From: JAJDOD01 sp039024895
GTDB lineage: Bacteria; Pseudomonadota; Alphaproteobacteria; Rhodobacterales; Rhodobacteraceae
Reading direction: 5' to 3'
NCBI GenBank assembly: GCA_039024895.1
Contig: JBCCPJ010000015.1
Coordinates: 12,818 to 76,817 of the forward strand
Length of the DNA: 64,000 bases
Shown here: piece by piece, positions 43,270 through 52,700 of the stretch
How positions within the stretch are numbered: position 1 is the first letter of the stretch
How the letters are laid out: each line of letters starts with the position of its first letter
Translations under genes and position numbers: made by a program
The notes under the pieces: model-generated
Databases searched by the model: none
What the model was told of the DNA's origin: nothing
Seen by the model: the letters and a program-made list of their open reading frames with translations, nothing else

Positions 43270-44955
43270 TCACTCCGCCGCAATCGGCTTTGGCGCCGGT
43301 GCTTTCGGTTTGGGCTTTGCGCCATGCTCATATTCTTCAAGGAAATCGAGCACTTCTTGCCGGTACGTGTAGTAATCCGGGTGTTCCAACAACGCCTTGC
43401 GTGTGCGCGGACGGGGCAGGTCAACCTTGGTGATCTTGCCAATCGTCGCTTGTGGTCCGTTGGTCATCATCACAACGCGGTCGGCCAGAAGGATCGCTTC
43501 GTCCACGTCGTGGGTCACGCAGATGGCCGTGACCTTCGTGCGCGACCAGACTTCCATCAGCACCTCCTGCAACTCCCAACGGGTGAGGCTGTCGAGCATG
43601 CCGAACGGCTCATCGAGCAAGAGGAGCTTCGGTGACAAAGCAAACGCCCGGGCGATGCCGACGCGCTGTTTCATGCCGTTCGACAACTCAGCAGCTGGCT
43701 TGTCCATCGCATCCGCAAGACCGACGCGTTCGAGGTAGTATTCCACCACGTCCTGCCGTTCCGCCTGGGACGCACGGAGGTACACCCGGTCCGCACCCAC
43801 GGCGACGTTCTGCTTGGCCGTGAGCCACGGGAACAGGGACGGGGCCTGGAACACCACTGCGCGCTCGGGGTCGGCGCCCTCCACGTGACGGCCATCGAGT
43901 TTGATCGCACCTTTTGAGATTTCGTTCAGACCGGCGGCCATAGTCAGGACCGTCGACTTGCCGCAACCCGAATGGCCGATGAGCGATACGAACTCGCCCC
44001 GGTCGATCTTTAGGTCGAAATCCTCGACAACGGTCAGCGGACCCTTTGGGGTGGGATAAACCTTGTGCAATTGCGAGAAGTCGAGGAAGCGATTGTCGAT
44101 CAGACCTTCCTGCGCCTTGGCGACAGCAGCGGGCACCCCATGGATCGGCGTGACATCCGGCAATTGGCGCGTGCCTTCCACCTTTGCCTCGATGCCCACA
44201 TCCATAAGATATTTTGTGACATCTGCCCGGAGGCGTTTGAACTCCTCATTATGGTTCATCTCCGTCCGGTCGCGAGGCCGCGGGATGCTCACCTTAAACT
44301 CTTCACCGAGCGTGCCATCGGGGTTCAACGCGATGATCCGGTCGGCAAGTGTGATCGCCTCGTCCACGTCATTGGTGATGAGGACGCAGGTCTTCTTGTC
44401 GCCCTCCCAAATCCGCTCGATCTCGTCCGCCAGATTTGCACGGGTCAACGCGTCAAGCGCTGAAAGCGGTTCGTCCAGCAACAAAACTTCCGGATCCATG
44501 GACAAGGCGCGGGCCACGTTCACCCGCTGGCGCATGCCCCCAGACAATTCCGCCGGGCGCCGCGTCGTCGCGTGGGACAAGCCGACCATATTCACGTAAT
44601 GCTCGACCTTCGCCGCCTTCTCCTGGGCTGGCATCTTGGGGAAGATGCTGTCGACCGCGAGCCGCACATTGCCGTTCACCGTGAGCCATGGCATGAGCGA
44701 GTAGCTCTGGAAGATCACGCCGCGTTCCGGACTCGGGGCTGTAATCTCCTTGCCTTTGAACGTGGCCAACCCTTTCGTCGGCGTATCCAGCCCCGCCAGC
44801 ATGTTGATGAGCGTTGTCTTGCCGGTGCCGGAGAAGCCGAGGAGGACGAGGAACTCGCCCTCTTCGACGTCAAGTGTGATGCCTTTTAGAACATCGGTGC
44901 GGTTTGCGCCTTCACCGAAGCTTTTCGAGACGTTGTCGAGTTTCAAAATGCCCAT
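43270..44955 (-). CDS. nitrate ABC transporter, tandem ATPase (NrtC/NrtD-like fusion)
   Basis: Energises nitrate/nitrite import. The 561 residues hold two complete ATPase domains in one chain. Domain 1 has Walker A GFSGTGKTT (near 40), signature LSGGMRQRVNVARAL and Walker B EVLLLDEPLSALDALT. Domain 2 has GHSGCGKST (near 328), signature LSNGMKQRVGIARAF and KLLLLDEPFGMLDSLT. The tail (KPKPKAPAPKPIAAE) is Pro/Lys-rich. Cyanobacteria use separate NrtC and NrtD, and NrtC has a substrate-binding domain that is absent here. It lies between nrtB (six bases) and the flavoprotein gene. Confidence 0.9.
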   Translation of the reverse strand: MGILKLDNVSKSFGEGANRTDVLKGITLDVEEGEFLVLLGFSGTGKTTLINMLAGLDTPTKGLATFKGKEITAPSPERGVIFQSYSLMPWLTVNGNVRLAVDSIFPKMPAQEKAAKVEHYVNMVGLSHATTRRPAELSGGMRQRVNVARALSMDPEVLLLDEPLSALDALTRANLADEIERIWEGDKKTCVLITNDVDEAITLADRIIALNPDGTLGEEFKVSIPRPRDRTEMNHNEEFKRLRADVTKYLMDVGIEAKVEGTRQLPDVTPIHGVPAAVAKAQEGLIDNRFLDFSQLHKVYPTPKGPLTVVEDFDLKIDRGEFVSLIGHSGCGKSTVLTMAAGLNEISKGAIKLDGRHVEGADPERAVVFQAPSLFPWLTAKQNVAVGADRVYLRASQAERQDVVEYYLERVGLADAMDKPAAELSNGMKQRVGIARAFALSPKLLLLDEPFGMLDSLTRWELQEVLMEVWSRTKVTAICVTHDVDEAILLADRVVMMTNGPQATIGKITKVDLPRPRTRKALLEHPDYYTYRQEVLDFLEEYEHGAKPKPKAPAPKPIAAE

Positions 44956-44961
44956 GATCTC

Positions 44962-46038
44962 TTACCGGTGATTGGTGAAGGTGAAGAGCGATTGGATAGC
45001 GTACATCAGGCGATCCAAAAGGAAGCCGATGATGCCAATGGTCAGCACCGCCACCATGATTTTGGCAAGCGACTGGCTCGATCCGTTCTGGAACTCATCC
45101 CAAACGAACTTTCCAAGCCCCGGGTTCTGGGCGAGCATTTCAGCCGCGATCAGCACCATCCAGCCAACACCGAGCGACAAGCGCAGGCCGGTGAAGATCA
45201 GAGGCAGGGCGGAGGGCAGGACCAGCTTGGTGATCTTGGTCCAGGTGTTCATCTTCAGAACCTTGGAGACGTTCACCAGGTCCTTGTCGATGCTCGACAC
45301 GCCGAGCGCTGTGTTGATGAGCGTTGGCCAAAGTGAACAGAGCGTCACGGTGATGGCCGAATTCAGGAAAGACTTCGAGAACATGCCATCATTGGTGACG
45401 TAAACCGCCGAGACGACCATGGTCACAATCGGCAACCAGGCAAGCGGTGAGACCGGTTTGAAAATCTGGATGATTGGGTTCAGCGCTGCATTCGCAATCG
45501 GGGATAGCCCCGCAGCGATTCCCAGCGGAATGGCCACAACGGAGGCAATCAGAAAGCCGAAAAACACGGTTTTGATGGAGGTCCAGATTTGGCTGTAGTA
45601 GCTCGGGGCACCGGTATATTCGCGGACGACAGGCTCTTTGCCCTGCTCTGCGCGGCGCTCGTTTAGCGTAGCCACCTGCGCTTCAAACTTGGCGCGGCTC
45701 TCCCCTTTGGCGACCGCGTCCTCGTGCAGGTTGACCGCTTCGGTCCAGACCTGAGAGGGGCCGGGGATCGCTCCCAGTGAGGTTTGCACTGTCGGCGCCA
45801 AGGTCGCCCAGAGCATCAGGAAGGCGGCGATGGCCAGAAGTGGCACGCCAAGAAGCCGCCAAATCTCTGAAACCTGCGCTTTCGGATTGTCCCCTGCGGC
45901 AGCTTTCAGCACCGGGGTGAGCCAGGAAAGGCCAAGCACCTGAAACCAGCGATCAGCCTTGTTTATGCGGGTGAAGAGCCGTTCTTTACGTGCCTCGCGG
46001 GCGGCGTCTTCAGCGAAATTCGGATCGACGGCGGTCAT
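44962..46038 (-). CDS. nrtB: nitrate ABC transporter permease
   Basis: Membrane channel subunit of the nitrate importer. The 358 residues have a long N-terminal cytoplasmic part (about 1-60), a helix near 70-90 and a BPD-transport core (about 140-350). The EAA-like loop reads ALGVSSIDKDLVNVSKVLKMNTWTKITKLVLPSALPLIFTGLRLSLGVGWMVLIAAEML. It is separated from nrtA by 82 bases that hold a strong stem-loop, and lies six bases before the ATPase gene. The ATG at 46038 follows AAGGACC. Confidence 0.93.
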   Translation of the reverse strand: MTAVDPNFAEDAAREARKERLFTRINKADRWFQVLGLSWLTPVLKAAAGDNPKAQVSEIWRLLGVPLLAIAAFLMLWATLAPTVQTSLGAIPGPSQVWTEAVNLHEDAVAKGESRAKFEAQVATLNERRAEQGKEPVVREYTGAPSYYSQIWTSIKTVFFGFLIASVVAIPLGIAAGLSPIANAALNPIIQIFKPVSPLAWLPIVTMVVSAVYVTNDGMFSKSFLNSAITVTLCSLWPTLINTALGVSSIDKDLVNVSKVLKMNTWTKITKLVLPSALPLIFTGLRLSLGVGWMVLIAAEMLAQNPGLGKFVWDEFQNGSSQSLAKIMVAVLTIGIIGFLLDRLMYAIQSLFTFTNHR

Positions 46039-46080
46039 GTCTGCTCGGTCCTTGTTCTAAATTAGAAAAGATGAGGTGGA

Positions 46081-46104
46081 CGGCGCGCCTCACGATGCGC
46101 GCCG
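46081..46104 (-). other. strong stem-loop between nrtA and nrtB
   Basis: A GC-only 8-bp perfect stem, CGGCGCGC / GCGCGCCG, with an eight-base loop, 17 bases after the nrtA stop. No T-run follows, so it is unlikely to end transcription. Such hairpins after binding-protein genes slow 3' decay of the first message and give more binding protein than permease. Confidence 0.5.
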
Positions 46105-46120
46105 CCCGGACGGTCCAGCG

Positions 46121-47488
46121 TCAGCCCTGAACTTCGTTGCCGACCACGATCTGCTGACCCTTCAGGCCAATCGGCAGACTTTCGAGGTAAGCATTGGGCG
46201 AGCGCCCGTCATACGGGATACCGTCAATGATATCCTCAGCCGGCGTCGCTTCCTTGTAGCCATCGCTGTCCCAAGGGAAGTCGGCTTCGTTGGCGTTGCC
46301 TTCGTCGACCACAAGCCGTGCGGCTTCCAGATAGATGTCAGGGCGATACACTTTCTTTGCGACGTCATGGAACCATTGGTCGTCTTTGGCTTCCGGGATT
46401 TGGCCCCAACGACGCATCTGTGTGAGGTACCAAATGGCGTCCGAATAAAACGGGTAGGTGGCATTGTAGCGGAAGAACACGTTGAAGTCCGGGATGTCCC
46501 GCTTGTCGCCCTTTTCGAACTCGAAGAAACCGGTCATCGAGTTTGCGATCACCTCAGCATCCGCACCAACATATTCAGGGCGCGCGAGGATCTCCACGGC
46601 TTCCGGACGGTTGGCGTTTTCGTTCTCGTCGAGCCAGATGGCAGCCCGGATCAGCGCCTTGGTGACAGCCAGCGTCGTGTTCGGATATTGCTCAGCAAAT
46701 TCCGCTGTAATTCCAAAGACTTTCTCGGGATTGTTTTTCCAGAGCTGGTAGTCAGTGATGACCGGCACGCCAATGCCTTTGAACACCGCTTGCTGGTTCC
46801 AGGGTTCACCCACGCAATAGCCGTAGATCGTACCCGCTTCGAGTGTTGCGGGCATCTGCGGTGGCGGCGTCACGGAAAGGAAAACGTCCGCGCCAATTTG
46901 GCCGGTGACGTTCTCGGGCGAGTAATACCCCGGTTCCAGACCACCGGCGGCGAGCCAGTAGCGAAGTTCGTAGTTGTGGGTCGAGACCGGGAAGACCATG
47001 CCCATGTTGAACGGCTTGCCTTCAGCAGCGTACTTCTCGACCACCGGTTTTAAGGCAGAGGCCGAAATTGGGTGCTGCGGGCGACCGTCATCCATCTTTG
47101 GGATGTTGGGCTTCATCTCTTCCCAAACCTCGTTCGAGACGGTGATACCGTTCCCGTTCAGGTCCATGGAAAAGGGTGTAATAATATGGGCTTCCGTCCC
47201 GAAGCCGATGGTTGCCGCCAGCGGTTGACCGGCCAGCATGTGCGCGCCGTCCAGCTGCCCGTCGATCACACCATCCAGCAGCACTTTCCAATTCGCCTGC
47301 GCTTCGAGCGTGACGAACAAACCCTCGTCCAGGAAATATCCCTGCTCATAAGCCACGGCGAGCGGCGCCATATCCGTCAATTTGATGAAGCCGAACGTCA
47401 GTTCGTCCTTCTCAAGGTCCAGAAGTTCGGCATTTGCGCTCGTGGCCGCAAGGGCCGAGAACGCTATGCCGGTTAGGAGTTTCTTCAT
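46121..47488 (-). CDS. nrtA: nitrate ABC transporter substrate-binding protein
   Basis: Periplasmic nitrate/nitrite binding protein. The 455-residue precursor has a Sec signal peptide (MKKLLTGIAFSALAATSANA, cleavage after ANA). The mature part shows LTFGFIKLTDMAPLAVAYEQGYF, the ligand-pocket segment GTIYGYCVGEPWNQQAV and FRYNATYPFYSDAIWYLTQM, typical of NrtA/CmpA. The ATG at 47488 has GAGGAAG eight bases upstream; an ATG at 47494 is too near. It follows a leader with terminator and ANTAR-type hairpin. Start of the structural nitrate operon. Confidence 0.94.
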   Translation of the reverse strand: MKKLLTGIAFSALAATSANAELLDLEKDELTFGFIKLTDMAPLAVAYEQGYFLDEGLFVTLEAQANWKVLLDGVIDGQLDGAHMLAGQPLAATIGFGTEAHIITPFSMDLNGNGITVSNEVWEEMKPNIPKMDDGRPQHPISASALKPVVEKYAAEGKPFNMGMVFPVSTHNYELRYWLAAGGLEPGYYSPENVTGQIGADVFLSVTPPPQMPATLEAGTIYGYCVGEPWNQQAVFKGIGVPVITDYQLWKNNPEKVFGITAEFAEQYPNTTLAVTKALIRAAIWLDENENANRPEAVEILARPEYVGADAEVIANSMTGFFEFEKGDKRDIPDFNVFFRYNATYPFYSDAIWYLTQMRRWGQIPEAKDDQWFHDVAKKVYRPDIYLEAARLVVDEGNANEADFPWDSDGYKEATPAEDIIDGIPYDGRSPNAYLESLPIGLKGQQIVVGNEVQG

Positions 47489-47541
47489 TATCATCTTCCT
47501 CTGATGGGCTGCCGGGAGGAGGTGGCAGCGGAAAACACAAA

Positions 47542-47594
47542 AAAGCCGCAGGACCTCGCGCGGACGCGTTTGCGTCGCGGGGTCGAGCGGCTTT
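47542..47594 (-). terminator. leader terminator upstream of nrtA (NasT target)
   Basis: In the nrtA direction a long hairpin forms. The outer stem AAAGCCGC / GCGGCTTT (47594-47587 with 47549-47542) encloses GACC / GGTC, CGCG / CGCG and ACGC / GCGT with loop bases 47568-47571. It is followed directly by six Ts. It ends 53 bases before the nrtA ATG. A terminator here, inside the mRNA leader, should cut transcription unless NasT intervenes. Confidence 0.85.
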
Positions 47595-47623
47595 GCTCGG
47601 ATCGCCCTCTTGGGAGAAGTTGA

Positions 47624-47641
47624 GAGAGCGCCTTTGCTCTC
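47624..47641 (-). promoter_or_regulatory. ANTAR-type hairpin in the nrtA leader
   Basis: In the nrtA direction GAGAGC-AAAGGC-GCTCTC forms a perfect 6-bp stem with a hexaloop. The loop has A at position 1 and G at position 4, the pattern ANTAR proteins bind. It lies 29 bases before the terminator stem. A second hairpin (47671-47689, stem CGCGCA / TGCGCG, seven-base loop) is upstream and may be the first of the usual pair, though its loop is not a clean hexaloop. Confidence 0.6.
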
Positions 47642-47752
47642 AGGCGTGAAGTTGCTCCACTGCGGTCGACCGCGCAAGATTCCTGCGCGCTTCCTGTGGT
47701 TGCATATGAAAGTATGCCGTCACTCCGCGAAGATTTGCTCAAATTTTAGACG

Positions 47753-48925
47753 TCAGACCTCAGTTGGGTCAAAAATAGCACCGTCAAAAAACGCGTCAGG
47801 CCAAAGGCTCAAGCGTCCTTTCGTGGACGCCACCGCTGTTGGGTGCCGAATCGCGCCTTCCAATTTCTCCGATGCGCCCGGCAAATCGGCGGACGTTGCG
47901 GTCAGATGGGTGCGGTAAAGATCGGCGCGAAAAACCTGTGCCACTTGGTCAAGATCAACGTCCGCGCCAATGTCATGGGCGGCCTTCAACCTGCTGGCAA
48001 TCCATTTTGCCTGGCTTCTCCACGGAAAACTGGCCCCGCCATTGTGAAAACACAGAAAATTCTCCACCGTGCGCATATCGCCGTGACCAGTGACGGTCAA
48101 ATGCCCGGTCAGCGCCCGGTCTACCAACTCTGCCGAAACATCGAGGAACGCCTTACGGGATAGGATTTCACCCGCCGTTCCCCGACTTTCGGGCTTGGCG
48201 AGCCAGCGCCCGGCCCGCCAGACCGCACGCATCAACCGGCCCAGAAGGTCGGGTTCGGTGTCCGCCCAGTCGCTGCGCACCGCCATGACCTTTTCGGGGG
48301 CGAAACCCCAGATCGCATTTCCAGGCAGCAATAACGCACCCGATCCCTGATCCACTGCAACGGAACCCCAGGGTTCGCCGACACAAAACGCGTCCACATC
48401 GCCGGCTGCCAGCGCATCGGCCATCAGCGGCGGCGGCACAGTGCGGATTTCAACGTCGCGCGCCCCAATCGCCGTGTGCTCGCACCAGTAGCGCAAGAGT
48501 TCCACATGCATGGAAAACGGAAAAGGCACGCCAAAGATCAACTTATCCTGTCGAACGGACGCGAGGGCATCCGCAGCTTTGATCGGATCGGCGAAGTCGA
48601 AATCAAAACCGATCTCGCGCAACCGTGTCTCCAACTCGCGGCCGACGCCTAAAACGTTGCCGTTGACGGAGAGAACCGAAACCGCAGAAACCGGTGTTGT
48701 GACCCCGCCGAGACCCATCGCCATGGCAACCGGCACGGGCGAGAGCATATGGGCGGCGTCCACCCGGCCAAAAGCCAGCATGTCCCGGACCGAGGACCAG
48801 GACGGTGCCGGAATCAGGTCGAGAGAAATGCCCTCACTCGCCGCAAACCCCATTTCCTCCGCGATGATGACAGGGGCTGCGTCAATCAACGGCATATAGG
48901 CAAATGGGATCGCGACAGTCCTCAT
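47753..48925 (-). CDS. nasS: NasS, nitrate-sensing antagonist of NasT
   Basis: Soluble NrtA-like protein that binds NasT when nitrate is absent and releases it when nitrate binds. The 390 residues look like a substrate-binding protein (IPFAYMPLIDAAPVIIAEEMGF, AHMLSPVPVAMAMGLGG, VDAFCVGEPWGSVAV) but have no signal peptide: the start MRTVAIPFAY is already the first beta strand. It overlaps nasT by four bases (ATGA) and is followed by the 264-base leader before nrtA. This arrangement is the NasS/NasT module known from Azotobacter and Paracoccus. Confidence 0.9.
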   Translation of the reverse strand: MRTVAIPFAYMPLIDAAPVIIAEEMGFAASEGISLDLIPAPSWSSVRDMLAFGRVDAAHMLSPVPVAMAMGLGGVTTPVSAVSVLSVNGNVLGVGRELETRLREIGFDFDFADPIKAADALASVRQDKLIFGVPFPFSMHVELLRYWCEHTAIGARDVEIRTVPPPLMADALAAGDVDAFCVGEPWGSVAVDQGSGALLLPGNAIWGFAPEKVMAVRSDWADTEPDLLGRLMRAVWRAGRWLAKPESRGTAGEILSRKAFLDVSAELVDRALTGHLTVTGHGDMRTVENFLCFHNGGASFPWRSQAKWIASRLKAAHDIGADVDLDQVAQVFRADLYRTHLTATSADLPGASEKLEGAIRHPTAVASTKGRLSLWPDAFFDGAIFDPTEV

Positions 48926-49506
48926 CCCAGCAATCCGGAGGCTGTTACTAAAGCTTCGGACACCTCCGCCACGCGCCGCCCTTGATCCATGGCGGTCTTA
49001 CGCAGCAGGGCATACGCGGCGTCCTCATCGATGCCCTTGGCTTTCATCAACAGCCCCTTGGCGCGGTCGATGACTTTGCGCTCTTCTAATGCGCGGCGCG
49101 TTTCGGCCAATTCGGCGCGCATTTGGCGCACCATGCGGAACCGCGCGATTGCTGTGTCGATGACGGGCTTGATCCGGGCAGGCGACAACCCGTCGACAAC
49201 ATAGGCGGATACACCGGCTTCGACGGCAGTTTGTGCCAAATCCCCGGCCGCTGCGGAAACGAACATCGCCACGGGGCGGTCCAAAGGGCCGGAGGCGAGG
49301 GTCAGTTCCTCCAGCATGTCGCGGGTCGGATTATCCACGTCAATCAGCACAATGTCAGGCGCATGGGCCGCGATCTGGCGCGCCAACCCACTGGCATTAC
49401 CGATCACGAAGACATCGCACTCGGCGCTTGCTTTCAAAGCATCCACAATCGCAATTGCGCGATCACGGTCTTCCTCAACGACGACAATGGTCAAATGGCC
49501 ACTCAT
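48922..49506 (-). CDS. nasT: NasT, ANTAR-domain antitermination regulator
   Basis: RNA-binding regulator that lets RNA polymerase read through the nrtA leader terminator. The 194 residues have an N-terminal response-regulator-like domain (HLTIVVVEEDRDRAIAIVDALK, DIVLIDVDNPTRDMLEEL) and a C-terminal ANTAR domain (about 125-190: ELAETRRALEERKVIDRAKGLLMKAKGIDEDAAYALLRKTAMDQGRRVAEVSEAL). The ATG at 49506 is the family start; the frame is open to 49578. Coupled to nasS. Divergent from the 1044-residue gene. Confidence 0.92.
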   Translation of the reverse strand: MSGHLTIVVVEEDRDRAIAIVDALKASAECDVFVIGNASGLARQIAAHAPDIVLIDVDNPTRDMLEELTLASGPLDRPVAMFVSAAAGDLAQTAVEAGVSAYVVDGLSPARIKPVIDTAIARFRMVRQMRAELAETRRALEERKVIDRAKGLLMKAKGIDEDAAYALLRKTAMDQGRRVAEVSEALVTASGLLG

Positions 49507-49735
49507 GGGCGCGTCATGCCGCGCGTTGTCTCTACTTACAAGAGCAGCGGAAGCCCTCCGGTATCGTCGAGGGTGCAAATGGTCAGGAATTAAGCACTTC
49601 TCCCCGCCACGCCCGAGAATTTACCTCAACAGTTCGAAAGCCGCCGCAAGCATTCAACAGAACTTCGCGACTTTCGATAACTATTACATTTCGGTTTCAT
49701 GATGCATTTACAGCCAATCTCTCAGGAGACGGTCC

Positions 49736-52700
49736 GTGTCCAGCATTTTACAGTCCAGACATTTTCTCGAAATCAACGGGGCGTTGCCGAAGGTCCCGGC
49801 ACCACGAAGCACGCCGCAACCGCCCGCTCGTCCGCCCCTCAGCGTGCCGCCATCGCCCCATGTCAATCCGGAGGTGAAACCGCCTCGGATAGAACCGGTT
49901 CTAAATTCGACGACCGCTCTGATGACGCCGCAGGCCGAACGGCCCCAGGTGGATGGGTCGGATCGAAAATTCTACAACATGGCCGTTGACAGGGGCGTCG
50001 ATGGCGCGACGGTCGCTCTTAGGCGGTTTGACCGGGCGCTCGCCGGGAAGGGGCCAACGGACTGGCAGAATAAAGAGCAATACGTGGACAACCTGCGCAA
50101 TGCCGAAACCTATCCGGAGGTCGCGCAGCTTCACCTTGAAATGCTGGGGTATGCCCCGGGAACGGTCGACGGCGTTCTCGGTGCTTCGACCGGCGACGCC
50201 GTCCGCGCCTTTCAGCGTGACAACGGATTGGCCGTGGATGGCATCATCGGCCCCAACACGCGTGCCGCGCTGAACCGTGAGGCGCAGTCTGAACTCGACA
50301 GGATTAATCGCGACATTGACGCTCGCGAAGCTGCCAAAGCGGAAGCCGAGGCGAGGGCCGCCGAAACGCCCGTAACGGCGCAGCAGCAGGGCCCAGAAAC
50401 CGCGGAGGCGCAAGTCGTTGACGACGCGGTCGAAGCGCTCGATGACGCATTGGCGACGCGCGATTCTGCGCCGCTCATGATACAGCACTACTTTCAGGGT
50501 GGCGTGACGGAGGCGCGGGCCGATCTGGAAAGCGCGGTCCGCGATGAACTCGATGCCGCCCTGCCGCATCCCTTTGCCGACGTAACGTTTCTTGATTTCA
50601 AACGCATGACCGGCGCTGACGTTGCCGCGCGCCATGCCGGTCGCGGGCAGCTCACACTTGAGGTCACCACCGCCGTTGGGAATGTCATCGTGGATGTTGA
50701 AGTCGACTTCACACTTGCCCGAGTGAACGCCGCGCCAACCCCGGTCCAAGCTTTTGACCGCCTGACAGACCAGTTTAGCGATGTCTCCGACCGCGCCCAA
50801 ATCCGTATTCTTGAAGACTCCCAGGTCAGTGCGGTGCTGGACGACGTCACCGCCGAAGCGGTGGCGCCGTTGGGCACCGTTTCCCTGGAACACGCGGTGA
50901 CAGGTGTCGGTAATGTGCGCAACCTGACAGTGGAGGCGGACAACCCGGAATTGGCCGCTGAGATTGTTGAACGCGCGCTCCCGGCCTTCGATCAGGCGGT
51001 GACCGATTATGAAGGTACGCCGGCCCAAATTATGTCGCCGATTGTCCGGGTGTTCCTTGGTGAGATTTCCGACACCATCACTTCAGGGCAGAGGGGTGAT
51101 GCGCTCAACGAAGAACTGGCCAGTTTTGTCATTAACGGGGCACGATCACCTGAAGACTTGATCGCCGACCACAACGGGGGCACGGGCGTGGCGCTCGATG
51201 TCACTGTGATCCGCGAAGTCGACGCAACAACCGATATCGACACGGCTCCCTTGGTCGAAAACGTCCTCGACAACTACGAAGCCTATATCGGCGAGACGGT
51301 GCAAGGCGCGTTTGACGACTACGGCGACCATACGGCGGAACTGAATTTCTACGTTGGCAACTTCGCGCAGAACCGGGAAGACGTGCTTGCCATCATTGAC
51401 GACTATGTTGAGAACGCAGGTCCAGACTGGGAACGCGACCGCGTTGCCCTGTTTGAGGAAGCCGGGGCCCATGGGGAACGCATCTTTGCCAACAAGGAAC
51501 GGATCGACACGGTGATCCATCTCCTTGAGGACGGCGAAGACAAACTGATCGATGCCGCGAGCCAGGACATCGTCGCCGACGCGGCGAACTTCTTTGCCAA
51601 TGGGCAAAGCATTGTGGATACCGATGTGGATCTGGTGGGCGGGCTTGAGTTTCTCAGCACCCTGAACATTGTCCGCAAAACGGCCGCTGCGCGCCGGGGC
51701 CTCGCCAATGCCCATCTGGCGCGCTCGATGCGCGATATCGTTTCGGATTTCGAGCCTAATGACCCGGCTTCGATCCGGCAGACGGCGGAAGCCATTCGTG
51801 ATCTTCCTAATAGCCGATTGGAACGCGCACTTGATGCCGCCGATATGGACAGGGGCGAACTTCAAGCCGGGCTCAACCGGTTTGCCGATCTCGTTGAAGC
51901 GGGTGAGGAAACGGAGGAGTTTCTGAAAGCCCAGAAATTCTACAACGACCTCGAAGACGAGCTGGATGACCTTGATACCCTTGGGGTCAACACACCGGCG
52001 GGCAGGGCAATCCGCGGCGCTGGCGCAATTCTGGCCGTCGGCTTCGCGGGTAGCGATATCTACGATTTCGCCAATGATCCCAACGCTCTGAACGCGGCAA
52101 CGGCGTTCGTATCAACCGCCACAGGGGCCCAGACCGTCGCAGAGGCGGGCACCGACTTTTTGAGCCTTGCCGATGACAGTCGCATCCGCGCGTTTGGGGG
52201 TAACGCGGCCTATGCCAAGCTCTTTGGAGCGGCGGGTCTTGCGCTCGGTGTTCCCTCAATCATTGATGACTTTTCAAACGGTGAGGCAATCGCAGGGTCA
52301 CTCGGCGCCGCAAGCGTCGTTACCGGAGGCGCCGCAACCTTCGCACCGAAGGCCGGGGTAACCATTTTCGGGCGTGGCTTTGCCCTGGGGCCTTGGGGCG
52401 CGCTGGCCTCCGCGGGATTGGGCGCTGGGCTGATTGGGTGGGGCCAACATCAACGCGTGGAAGCCTCAAACCTCTACGCGGAAGACAAAGCCTACGCCGC
52501 GCTCGACATCGTCGGGTTCGAACGCCATGCGCAAGAGGCTTTGGCCGACCGAAGCGGCGAAGGGTTCAGCCCGGTTCCGATCCTCATGGAATATGGTCGC
52601 CAGCACGGTCTCTCCTCGGACGAGACAATCGACTGGCTGAATTCCCTCAGCAAGGATGATCTCGACACCATGCGCGACGCCTTCCACCACACACTGGACG

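Noticed and set aside
49592..49609. Sigma-54-like promoter upstream of nasT (TGGC ... TGCTT)
   Set aside because: The spacing between the GG and GC elements is one base too long, so it is not a good site.
49901..51028. Open frame of about 375 codons on the - strand
   Set aside because: Antisense to the 1044-residue gene; low-complexity product and no ribosome site.
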